This document shows, one piece after another, positions 46,014 through 59,000 of a stretch of 64,000 nt of DNA. The position numbers were made by a program, and so were the translations under genes. The DNA is from Bursaphelenchus xylophilus. Taxonomy: Eukaryota > Nematoda > Chromadorea > Rhabditida > Aphelenchoididae. How positions within the stretch are numbered: position 1 is the first letter of the stretch; every line of letters begins with the position of its first letter. The notes beneath the pieces were generated by a model. The model searched no databases, was not told the origin of the DNA, and saw nothing but the letters and a program-made list of their open reading frames with translations. The stretch covers positions 8,365,501 through 8,429,500 of the forward strand of contig CAJFCV020000005.1 in assembly GCA_904066235.2 (NCBI GenBank). Reading direction: 5' to 3'.

Positions 46014-46674
46014 GCCGAAAAAAAGATTGTAGGAAGTGATGTCTGGCAAATTCGTTGGATGGCCGGCGGACGCTCGGCGAAGGCTCGGCGGAGAGCTGCA
46101 GTACGTCCACTTTTTCTAATTTTGTCTATTACTAGCGTTGGCTTTCTTTACCCTCTGATATTATATGTAGAATACGTATAAAGGACCAAAAATTGTGGAT
46201 GAAAACGATGGTCATTATCTAAAACATTATTGAATTGTGGGTACATGTAATGTGGGTACATGTAAAATACCACAAGATAGATGATATTCTATCCTAGGAC
46301 TCGATAAATCTTTTTATTTCCACTAATTGAGCCTCCAAATATAACGATGAACCAATGCGACCAAAGCTACTGTTGACCTGAACTTTCGCTGACCCGAAAA
46401 ATCGTAGCTACAAAAGGTTTTGTTGTGGGAGATCTTTTTGGCCTAAAAAATTGAGTCAAAGATCTAAAATTGTTTGCTTTAGGGGGGATTTGTTGTATCG
46501 GATGTTTCTGCATATCCATAACTTTGCCTACAAAGTGTACTATTACATAATATAAATACAACAAAAATTACAAAAAGTCAGAATTTGTTTACTACAGTTT
46601 ATTTTTCAAGGGTGCATTCAAACGACCTTTGTTGCTGATTCATCCCCTAACATCAGCAAAAAAAACTCTTGCAG

Positions 46675-46927
46675 CGTCCTCTCCATTGGGCCGCGCGAAC
46701 CTTTTTTTGGCGCCGTGCCAGTCCCTCCACTCGCGGTGCAATCCGGGGTAACCCTCGGCTCCAAGACGCGATGGGAACCGCGCGACTTTGTGCCCAATCG
46801 TGCGAGGCAATCGCTCTTTTTGTGTCGCTTCACACAGCTGACCAAGAAAGGAAAAGCAAAAATGTTTTACTTTGCAAAGGATGAATCAGCCGCGAAAGGG
46901 CGAAAAACAGTGCCCGGCACAGAATAA
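46675..46927 (+). CDS. Possible terminal exon, unknown product
   Basis: After an acceptor CTCTTGCAG (ends 46674) a frame of 83 codons runs to TAA at 46927. The DNA is GC-rich compared with the surroundings. The translation includes FGAVPVPPLAVQSGVTLGSK and LTKKGKAKMFYFAKDESAAK and ends TVPGTE. I do not recognise it. The opposite strand is open over much of the same stretch, so strand and reality are uncertain. No upstream exon is found. It lies only 160 bp before the satellite array. Confidence 0.3.
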
Positions 46928-47085
46928 TATTTATTTTTGCGGTGGTCAAAGACGCAATTAGGATGAATGAAAGGAGGGGAGATGTTGCAATTTTTGAAAA
47001 ATATTTTAAAAAGGAAAATATTGGAAAATACAAAAATTCAAAAAAAGGGGCCTACACTTGCGGGCAGGCACTAATAAAAAATAAA

Positions 47086-50000
47086 GTGAATTAGAGATGT
47101 CGGAGTGAATTGAAGTGACCTATACCGTTTGGAACACTACAGAATGAAATTTCAAAATCCAAAGTTTCGCCTTTTTTGGAGCCAAATTACGCCCACACTG
47201 GGCGAAACACTTTGATATTATACTTGACACCAGTTTAAAAAAAGTGAATTAGAGATGTCGAAGTGAATTGAAGTGACCTATACCGTTTGGAACATTACAG
47301 AATGAAATTTCAAAATCCAAAGTTTCGCCTTTTTTGGAGTCAAATTGCGCCCATACCAGGCCAAACACTCTGATATTACACTTGACACCAGTTTAAAAAA
47401 AAGTGAATTAGAGATGTCGGAGTGAATTGAAGTGACCTATACCGTTTGGAACATTACAGAATGAAATTTCAAAATCCAAAGTTTCGCCTTTTTTGGAGTC
47501 AAATTGCGCTCATACCAGGCCAAACACTCTGATATTACACTTGACACCAGTTTAAAAAAAAGTGAATTAGAGATGTTGGAGTGAATTGAAGTGACCTATA
47601 CCGTTTGGAACATGACAGAATGAAATTTCAAAATCCAAAGTTTCGCCTTTTTTGGAGTCAAATTGCGCCCATACCAGGCCAAACACTCTGATATTACACT
47701 TGACACCAGTTTAAAAAAAAGTGAATTAGAGATGTCGGAGTGAATTCAAGTGACCTATACCGTTTGGAACATGACAGAATGAAATTTCAAAATCCAAAGT
47801 TTCGCCTTTTTTGGAGTCAAATTGCGCCCATACCAGGCCAAACACTCTGATATTACACTTGACACCAGTTTAAAAAAAAGTGAATTAGAGATGTTGGAGT
47901 GAATTGAAGTGACCTATACCGTTTGGAACATGACAGAATGAAATTTCAAAATCCAAAGTTTCGCCTTTTTTGGAGTCAAATTGCGCCCATACCAGGCCAA
48001 ACACTCTGATATTACACTTGACACCAGTTTAAAAAAAGTGAATTAGAGATGTCGGAGTGAATTCAAGTGACCTATACCGTTTGGAACATGACAGAATGAA
48101 ATTTCAAAATCCAAAGTTTCGCCTTTTTTGGAGTCAAATTGCGCCCATACCAGGCCGAACACTTTGATATTACACTTGACACCAGTTTAAAAAAAGTGAA
48201 TTAGAGATGTTGGAGTGAATTGAAGTGACCTATACCGTTTGGAACATTACAGAATGAAATTTCAAAATCCAAAGTTTCGCCTTTTTTGGAGTCAAATTGC
48301 GCCCATACCAGGCCGAACACTTTGATATTACACTTGACACCAGTTTAAAAAAAAGTGAATTAGAGATGTTGGAGTGAATTGAAGTGACCTATACCGTTTG
48401 GAACATTACAGAATGAAATTTCAAAATCCAAAGTTTCGCCTTTTTTGGAGTCAAATTGCGCCCATACCAGGCCGAACACTTTGATATTACACTTGACACC
48501 AGTTTAAAAAAAAGTGAATTAGAGATGTCGGAGTGAATTGAAGTGACCTATACCGTTTGGAACATTACAGAATGAAATTTCAAAATCCAAAGTTTCGCCT
48601 TTTTTGGAGTCAAATTGCGCCCATACCAGGCCGAACACTTTGATATTACACTTGACACCAGTTTAAAAAAAAAGTGAATTAGAGATGTTGGAGTGAATTG
48701 AAGTGACCTATACCGTTTGGAACATTACAGAATGAAATTTCAAAATCCAAAGTTTCGCCTTTTTTGGAGTCAAATTGCGCCCATACCAGGCCAAACACTC
48801 TGATATTACACTTGACACCAGTTTAAAAAAAAGTGAATTAGAGATGTCGGAGTGAATTGAAGTGACCTATACCGTTTGGAACATTACAGAATGAAATTTC
48901 AAAATCCAAAGTTTCGCCTTTTTTGGAGCCAAATTACGCCCACACTGGGCGAAACACTTTGATATTACACTTGACACCAGTTTAAAAAAAAGTGAATTAG
49001 AGATGTCGGAGTGAATTGAAGTGACCTATACCGTTTGGAACATTACAGAATGAAATTTCAAAATCCAAAGTTTCGCCTTTTTTGGAGCCAAATTACGCCC
49101 ACACTGGGCGAAACACTTTGATATTATACTTGACACCAGTTTAAAAAAAGTGAATTAGAGATGTCGGAGTGAATTGAAGTGACCTATACCGTTTGGAACA
49201 TTACAGAATGAAATTTCAAAATCCAAAGTTTCGCCTTTTTTGGAGCCAAATTACGCCCACACTGGGCGACACACTTTGATATTACACTTGACACCAGTTT
49301 AAAAAAAAAGTGAATTAGAGATGTCGAAGTGAATTGAAGTGACCTATACCGTTTGGAACATTACAGAATGAAATTTCAAAATCCCAAGTTTCGCCTTTTT
49401 TGGAGCCAAATTACGCCCACACTGGGCGAAACACTTTGATATTATACTTGACACCAGTTTAAAAAAAAGTGAATTAGAGATGTCGAAGTGAATTGAAGTG
49501 ACCTATACCGTTTGGAACATTACAGAATGAAATTTCAAAATCAAAAGTTTCGCCTTTTTTGGAGCCAAATTACGCCCACACTGGGCGAAACACTTTGATA
49601 TTATACTTGACACCAGTTTAAAAAAAAAGTGAATTAGAGATGTCGAAGTGAATTGAAGTGACCTATACCGTTTGGAACACTACAGAATGAAATTTCAAAA
49701 TCCAAAGGTTCGCCTTTTTTGGAGCCAAATTACGCCCACACTGGGCGAAACACTTTGATATTATACTTGACACCAGTTTAAAAAAAAAGTGAATTAGAGA
49801 TGTCGAAGTGAATTGAAGTGACCTATACCGTTTGGAACACTACAGAATGAAATTTCAAAATCCAAAGCGCCTTTTTTGGTGCCAAATTACGCCCACACTG
49901 GGCGACACACTTTGATATTATACTTGACACCAGTTTAAAAAAAAAGTGAATTAGAGATGTCGAAGTGAATTGAAGTGACCTATACCGTTTGGAACACTAC

Positions 50001-53000
50001 AGAATGAAATTTCAAAATCCAAAGCGCCTTTTTTGGAGCCAAATTGCGCCCATACCAGGCCGAACACTTTGACATTACACTTGACACCAGTTTAAAAAAA
50101 AGTCCATTAGAGATGTCGGAGTGAGTTGAAGTGACCTATGCCGTTTGGAACATTACAGAATGAAATTTCAAAATCCGAGGTTTCGCCTTTTTTGGAGCCA
50201 AATTGCGCCCATACCAGGCCGAACACTTTGACATTACACTTGACACCAGTTTAAAAAAAAGTCAATTAGAGATGTCGGAGTGAGTTGAAGTGACCTATGC
50301 CGTTTGGAACATTACAGAATGAAATTTCAAAATCCAAAGTTTCGCCTTTTTTGGAGCCAAATTGCGCCCATACCAGGCCGAACACTTTGATATTATACTT
50401 GACACCAGTTTAAAAAAAAAGTGAATTAGAGATGTCGAAGTGAATTGAAGTGACCTATACCGTTTGGAACACTACAGAATGAAATTTCAAAATCCAAAGT
50501 TTCGCCTTTTTTGGAGCCAAATTACGCCCACACTGGGCGAAACACTTTGATATTACACTTGACACCAGTTTAAAAAAAAAGTGAATTAGAGATGTCGAAG
50601 TGAATTGAAGTGACCTATACCGTTTGGAACATTACAGAATGAAATTTCAAAATCCCAAGTTTCGCCTTTTTTGGAGCCAAATTGCGCCCATACCAGGCCG
50701 AACACTTTGATATTATACTTGACACCAGTTTAAAAAAAAAGTGAATTAGAGATGTCGAAGTGAATTGAAGTGACCTATACCGTTTGGAACACTACAGAAT
50801 GAAATTTCAAAATCCAAAGTTTCGCCTTTTTTGGAGCCAAATTACGCCCACACTGGGCGAAACACTTTGATATTACACTTGACACCAGTTTAAAAAAAAA
50901 GTGAATTAGAGATGTCGAAGTTAATTGAAGTGACCTATACCGTTTGGAACATTACAGAATGAAATTTCAAAATCCAAAGTTTCGCCTTTTTTGGAGCCAA
51001 ATTGCGCCCATACCAGGCCGAACACTTTGACATTACACTTGACACCAGTTAAAAAAAAAAAGTGAATTAGAGATGTCGAAGTGAATTGAAGTGACCTATA
51101 CCGTTTGGAACATTACAGAATGAAATTTCAAAATCCAAAGTTTCGCCTTTTTTGGAGCCAAATTGCGCCCATACCAGGCCGAACACTTTGATATTGCACT
51201 TGATATCAGTTTAAAAAAAAGTGAATTAGTGATGTCGGAGTGAATTGAAGTGACCTATACCGTTCAGAACATTACAGAATGAAATTTCAAAATCCAAAGT
51301 TTTGCCTTTTTTGGAGCCAAATTACGCCCACACTGGGCGAAACACTTTGATATTACACTTGACACCAGTTTAAAAAAAAGTGAATTAGAGATGTCGAAGT
51401 GAATTGAAGTGACCTATACCGTTTGGAACATTACAGAATGAAATTTCAAAATCAAAAGTTTCGCCTTTTTTGGAGCCAAATTACGCCCACACTGGGCGAA
51501 ACACTTTGATATTATACTTGACACCAGTTTAAAAAAAAGTGAATTAGAGATGTCGAAGTGAATTGAAGTGACCTATACCGTTTGGAACATTACAGAATGA
51601 AATTTCAAAATCCAAAGTTTCGCCTTTTTTGGAGCCAAATTACGCCCACACTGGGCGAAACACTTTGATATTATACTTGACACCAGTTTAAAAAAAAAGT
51701 GAATTAGAGATGTCGAAGTGAATTGAAGTGACCTATACTGTTTGGAACATTACAGAATGAAATTTCAAAATCAAAAGTTTCGCCTTTTTTGGAGCCAAAT
51801 TACGCCCACACTGGGCGAAACACTTTGATATTATACTTGACACCAGTTTAAAAAAAAAAGTGAATTAGAGATGTCGAAGTGAATTGAAGTGACCTATACC
51901 GTTTGGAACATTACAGAATGAAATTTCAAAATCCAAAGTTTCGCCTTTTTTGGAGCCAAATTACGCCCACACTGGGCGACACACTTTGATATTATACTTG
52001 ACACCAGTTTAAAAAAAAAAGTGAATTAGAGATGTCGAAGTGAATTGAAGTGACCTACACCGTTTGGAACATTACAGAATGAAATTTCAAAATCCAAAGC
52101 GCCTTTTTGGAGCCAAATTGCGCCCATACCAGGCCGAACACTTTGACATTACACTTGACACCAGTTTAAAAAAAGTGAATTAGAGATGTCGAAGTGAATT
52201 GAAGTGACCTACACCGTTTGGAACATTACAGAATGAAATTTCAAAATCCAAAGCGCCTTTTTGGAGCCAAATTGCGCCCATACCAGGCCGAACACTTTGA
52301 CATTACACTTGACACCAGTTTAAAAAAAGTGAATTAGAGATGTCGGAGTGAATTGAAGTGACCTATACCGTTTGGAACATTACAGAATGAAATTTCAAAA
52401 TCCAAAGTTTCGCCTTTTTTGGAGCCAAATTGCGCCCATACCAGGCCGAACACTTTGATATTACACTTGACACCAATTTAAAAAAAAGTGAATTAGAGAT
52501 GTCGGAGTGAATTGAAGTGACCTATACCGTTTGGAACATTACAGAATGAAATTTCAAAATCCAAAGTTTCGCCTTTTTTGGAGCCAAATTGCGCCCATAC
52601 CAGGCCGAACACTTTGATATTACACTTGACACCAATTTAAAAAAAAGTGAATTAGAGATGTCGGAGTGAATTGAAGTGACCTATACCGTTTGGAACATTA
52701 CAGAATGAAATTTCAAAATCCAAAGTTTCGCCTTTTTTGGAGCCAAATTACGCCCACACTGGGCGACACACTTTGATATTATACTTGACACCAGTTTAAA
52801 AAAAAGTGAATTAGAGATGTCGGAGTGAATTGAAGTGACCTACACCGTTTGGAACATTACAGAATGAAATTTCAAAATCCAAAGCGCCTTTTTTGGAGCC
52901 AAATTGCGCCCATACCAGGCCGAACACTTTGACATTACACTTGACACCAGTTTAAAAAAAGTCAATTAGAGATGTCGGAGTGAGTTGAAGTGACCTATGC

Positions 53001-56000
53001 CGTTTGGAACATTACAGAATGAAATTTCAAAATCCGAGGTTTCGCCTTTTTTGGAGCCAAATTGCGCCCATACCAGGCCGAACACTTTGATATTATACTT
53101 GACACCAGTTTAAAGAAAAGTGAATTAGAGATGTCGGAGTGAATTGAAGTGACCTATACCGTTTGGAACATTACAGAATGAAATTTCAAAATCCAAAGTT
53201 TCGCCTTTTTTGGAGCCAAATTGCGCCCATACCAGGCCGAACACTTTGATATTATACTTGACACCAGTTTAAAAAAAGTGAATTAGAGATGTCGGAGTAA
53301 ATTGAAGTGACCTATACTGTTTGGAACATTACAGAATGAAATTTCAAAATCCAAAGTTTCGCCTTTTTTGGAGCCAAATTACGCCCACACTGGGCGACAC
53401 ACTTTGATATTATACTTGACACCAGTTTAAAAAAAGTGAATTAGAGATGTCGGAGTGAATTGAAGTGACCTACACCGTTTGGAACATTACAGAATGAAAT
53501 TTCAAAATCCAAAGCGCCTTTTTTGGAGCCAAATTGCGCCCATACCAGGCCGAACACTTTGACATTACACTTGACACCAGTTTAAAAAAAAGTCAATTAG
53601 AGATGTCGGAGTGAGTTGAAGTGACCTATGCCGTTTGGAACATTACAGAATGAAATTTCAAAATCCGAGGTTTCGCCTTTTTTGGAGCCAAATTGCGCCC
53701 ATACCAGGCCGAACACTTTGATATTATACTTGACACCAGTTTAAAGAAAAGTGAATTAGAGATGTCGGAGTGAATTGAAGTGACCTATACCGTTTGGAAC
53801 ATTACAGAATGAAATTTCAAAATCCAAAGTTTCGCCTTTTTTGGAGCCAAATTGCGCCCATACCAGGCCGAACACTTTGATATTATACTTGACACCAGTT
53901 TAAAAAAAGTGAATTAGAGATGTCGGAGTAAATTGAAGTGACCTATACTGTTTGGAACATTACAGAATGAAATTTCAAAATCCAAAGTTTCGCCTTTTTT
54001 GGAGCCAAATTGCGCCCATACCAGGCCGAACACTTTGATATTGCACTTGACATCAGTTTAAAAAAAGTGAATTAGAGATGTCGGAGTAAATTGAAGTGAC
54101 CTATACTGTTTGGAACATTACAGAATGAAATTTCAAAATCCAAAGTTTCGCCTTTTTTGGAGCCAAATTGCGCCCATACCAGGCCGAACACTTTGATATT
54201 GCACTTGACATCAGTTTAAAAAAAGTGAATTAGAGATGTCGGAGTGAATTGAAGTGACCTATACCGTTTGGAACACTACAGAATGAAATTTCAAAATCCA
54301 AAGTTTCGCCTTTTTTGGAGCCAAATTGCGCCCATACCAGGCCGAACACTTTGATATTGCACTTGACATCAGTTTAAAAAAAGTGAATTAGAGATGTCGG
54401 AGTGAATTTAAGTGACCTATACCGTTCAGAACATTACAGAATGAAATTTCAAAATCCAAAGTTTCGCCTTTTTTGGAGCCAAATTACGCCCACACTGGGC
54501 GAAACACTTTGATATTACACTTGACACCAGTTTAAAAAAAAAGTGAATTAGAGATGTCGGAGTGAATTGAAGTGACCTATACTGTTTGGAACATTACAGA
54601 ATGAAATTTCAAAATCCAAAGTTTCGCCTTTTTTGGAGCCAAATTGCGCCCATACCAGGCCGAACACTTTGACATTACACTTGACACCAGTTTAAAAAAA
54701 AAGTGAATTAGAGATGTCGGAGTGAATTGAAGTGACCTATACTGTTTGGAACATTACAGAATGAAATTTCAAAATCCAAAGTTTCGCCTTTTTTGGAGCC
54801 AAATTGCGCCCATACCAGGCCGAACACTTTGATATTGCACTTGACACCAGTTTAAAAAAAAAGTGAATTAGAGATGTCGGAGTGAATTGAAGTGACCTAT
54901 ACCGTTTGGAACACTACAGAACGAAATTTCAAAATCCAAAGTTTCGCCTTTTTTGGAGCCAAATTGCGCCCATACCAGGCCGAACACTTTGATATTGCAC
55001 TTGACATCAGTTTAAAAAAAGTGAATTAGAGATGTCGGAGTGAATTTAAGTGACCTATACCGTTCAGAACATTACAGAATGAAATTTCAAAATCCAAAGT
55101 TTCGCCTTTTTTGGAGCCAAATTGCGCCCATACCAGGCCGAACACTTTGATATTGCACTTGACATCAGTTTAAAAAAAGTGAATTAGAGATGTCGGAGTG
55201 AATTGAAGTGACCTATACCGTTTGGAACATTACAGAATGAAATTTCAAAATCCAAAGTTTCGCCTTTTTTGGAGCCAAATTGCGCCCATACCAGGCCGAA
55301 CACTTTGATATTGCACTTGACATCAGTTTAAAAAAAGTGAATTAGAGATGTCGGAGTGAATTTAAGTGACCTATACTGTTTGGAACATTACAGAATGAAA
55401 TTTCAAAATCCAAAGTTTCGCCTTTTTTGGAGCCAAATTGCGCCCATACCAGGCCGAACACTTTGATATTGCACTTGACATCAGTTTAAAAAAAGTGAAT
55501 TAGAGATGTCGGAGTGAATTTAAGTGACCTATACCGTTCAGAACATTACAGAATGAAATTTCAAAATCCAAAGTTTCGCCTTTTTTGGAGCCAAATTACG
55601 CCCACACTGGGCGAAACACTTTGATATTATACTTGACACCAGTTTAAAAAAAAGTGAATTAGAGATGTCGGAGTGAATTGAAGTGACCTATACCGTTTGG
55701 AACATTACAGAATGAAATTTCAAAATCCAAAGTTTCGCCTTTTTTGGAGCCAAATTGCGCCCATACCAGGCCGAACACTTTGATATTGCACTTGACATCA
55801 GTTTAAAAAAAGTGAATTAGAGATGTCGGAGTGAATTTAAGTGACCTATACCGTTCAGAACATTACAGAATGAAATTTCAAAATCCAAAGTTTCGCCTTT
55901 TTTGGAGCCAAATTGCGCCCATACCAGGCCGAACACTTTGATATTGCACTTGACATCAGTTTAAAAAAAGTGAATTAGAGATGTCGGAGTGAATTTAAGT

Positions 56001-59000
56001 GACCTATACCGTTCAGAACATTACAGAATGAAATTTCAAAATCCAAAGTTTCGCCTTTTTTGGAGCCAAATTACGCCCACACTGGGCGAAACACTTTGAT
56101 ATTATACTTGACACCAGTTTAAAAAAAAGTGAATTAGAGATGTCGGAGTGAATTGAAGTGACCTATACCGTTTGGAACATTACAGAATGAAATTTCAAAA
56201 TCCAAAGTTTCGCCTTTTTTGGAGCCAAATTGCGCCCATCCCAGGCCGAACACTTTGATATTGCACTTGACATCAGTTTAAAAAAAGTGAATTAGAGATG
56301 TCGGAGTGAATTGAAGTGACCTATACTGTTTGGAACATTACAGAATGAAATTTCAGAATCCAAAGTTTCGCCTTTTTTGGAGCCAAATTGCGCCCATACC
56401 AGGCCGAACACTTTGATATTGCACTTGACACCAGTTTAAAAAAAAAGTGAATTAGAGATGTCGGAGTGAATTGAAGTGACCTATACCGTTTGGAACATTA
56501 CAGAATGAAATTTCAAAATCCAAAGTTTCGCCTTTTTTGGAGCCAAATTGCGCCCATCCCAGGCCGAACACTTTGATATTGCACTTGACATCAGTTTAAA
56601 AAAGTGAATTAGAGATGTCGGAGTGAATTGAAGTGACCTATACTGTTTGGAACATTACAGAATGAAATTTCAGAATCCAAAGTTTCGCCTTTTTTGGAGC
56701 CAAATTGCGCCCATACCAGGCCGAACACTTTGATATTGCACTTGACATCAGTTTAAAAAAAGTGAATTAGAGATGTCGGAGTGAATTTAAGTGACCTATA
56801 CCGTTCAGAACATTACAGAATGAAATTTCAAAATCCAAAGTTTCGCCTTTTTTGGAGCCAAATTACGCCCACACTGGGCGAAACACTTTGATATTATACT
56901 TGACACCAGTTTAAAAAAAAGTGAATTAGAGATGTCGGAGTGAATTTAAGTGACCTATACCGTTCAGAACATTACAGAATGAAATTTCAAAATCCAAAGT
57001 TTCGCCTTTTTTGGAGCCAAATTGCGCCCATACCAGGCCGAACACTTTGATATTGCACTTGACATCAGTTTAAAAAAGTGAATTAGAGATGTCGGAGTGA
57101 ATTTAAGTGACCTATACCGTTCAGAACATTACAGAATGAAATTTCAAAATCCAAAGTTTCGCCTTTTTTGGAGCCAAATTACGCCCACACTGGGCGAAAC
57201 ACTTTGATATTATACTTGACACCAGTTTAAAAAAAAGTGAATTAGAGATGTCGGAGTGAATTGAAGTGACCTATACCGTTTGGAACATTACAGAATGAAA
57301 TTTCAAAATCCAAAGTTTCGCCTTTTTTGGAGCCAAATTACGCTCACACTGGGCGAAACACTTTGATATTATACTTGACACCAGTTTAAAAAAAAGTGAA
57401 TTAGAGATGTCGGAGTGAATTTAAGTGACCTACACCGTTTGGAACATTACAGAATGAAATTTCAAAATCCAAAGTTTCGCCTTTTTTGGAGCCAAATTAC
57501 GCTCACACTGGGCGAAACACTTTGATATTATACTTGACACCAGTTTAAAAAAAAGTGAATTAGAGATGTCGGAGTGAATTTAAGTGACCTACACCGTTTG
57601 GAACATTACAGAATGAAATTTCAAAATCCAAAGTTTCGCCTTTTTTGGAGCCAAATTACGCTCACACTGGGCGAAACACTTTGATATTATACTTGACACC
57701 AGTTTAAAAAAAAGTGAATTAGAGATGTCGGAGTGAATTGAAGTGACCTATACCGTTTGGAACATTACAGAATGAAATTTCAAAATCCAAAGTTTCGCCT
57801 TTTTTGGAGCCAAATTGCGCCCATCCCAGGCCGAACACTTTGATATTGCACTTGACATCAGTTTAAAAAAAGTGAATTAGAGATGTCGGAGTGAATTGAA
57901 GTGACCTATACCGTTTGGAACATTACAGAATGAAATTTCAAAATCCAAAGTTTCGCCTTTTTTGGAGCCAAATTACGCCCACACTGGGCGAAACACTTTG
58001 ATATTATACTTGACACCAGTTTAAAAAAAGTGAATTAGAGATGTCGGAGTGAATTGAAGTGACCTATACCGTTTGGAACATTACAGAATGAAATTTCAAA
58101 ATCCAAAGTTTCGCCTTTTTTGGAGCCAAATTGCGCCCATACCAGGCCGAACACTTTGATATTGCACTTGACATCAGTTTAAAAAAAATGAATTAGAGAT
58201 GTCGGAGTGAATTGAAGTGACCTATACCGTTTGGAACATTACAGAATGAAATTTCAAAATCCAAAGTTTCGCCTTTTTTGGAGCCAAATTGCGCCCATAC
58301 CAGGCCGAACACTTTGATATTGCACTTGACATCAGTTTAAAAAAAGTGAATTAGAGATGTCGGAGTGAATTTAAGTGACCTATACCGTTCAGAACATTAC
58401 AGAATGAAATTTCAAAATCCAAAGTTTCGCCTTTTTTGGAGCCAAATTACGCCCACACTGGGCGAAACACTTTGATATTACACTTGACACCAGTTTAAAA
58501 AAAGTGAATTAGAGATGTCGGAGTGAATTTAAGTGACCTATACCGTTCAGAACATTACAGAATGAAATTTCAAAATCCAAAGTTTCGCCTTTTTTGGAGC
58601 CAAATTACGCCCACACTGGGCGAAACACTTTGATATTATACTTGACACCAGTTTAAAAAAAAGTGAATTAGAGATGTCGGAGTGAATTTAAGTGACCTAT
58701 ACCGTTCAGAACATTACAGAATGAAATTTCAAAATCCAAAGTTTCGCCTTTTTTGGAGCCAAATTGCGCCCATACCAGGCCGAACACTTTGATATTGCAC
58801 TTGACATCAGTTTAAAAAAAGTGAATTAGAGATGTCGGAGTGAATTTAAGTGACCTATACCGTTCAGAACATTACAGAATGAAATTTCAAAATCCAAAGT
58901 TTCGCCTTTTTGGAGCCAAATTACGCCCACACTGGGCGAAACACTTTGATATTATACTTGACACCAGTTTAAAAAAAAGTGAATTAGAGATGTCGGAGTG

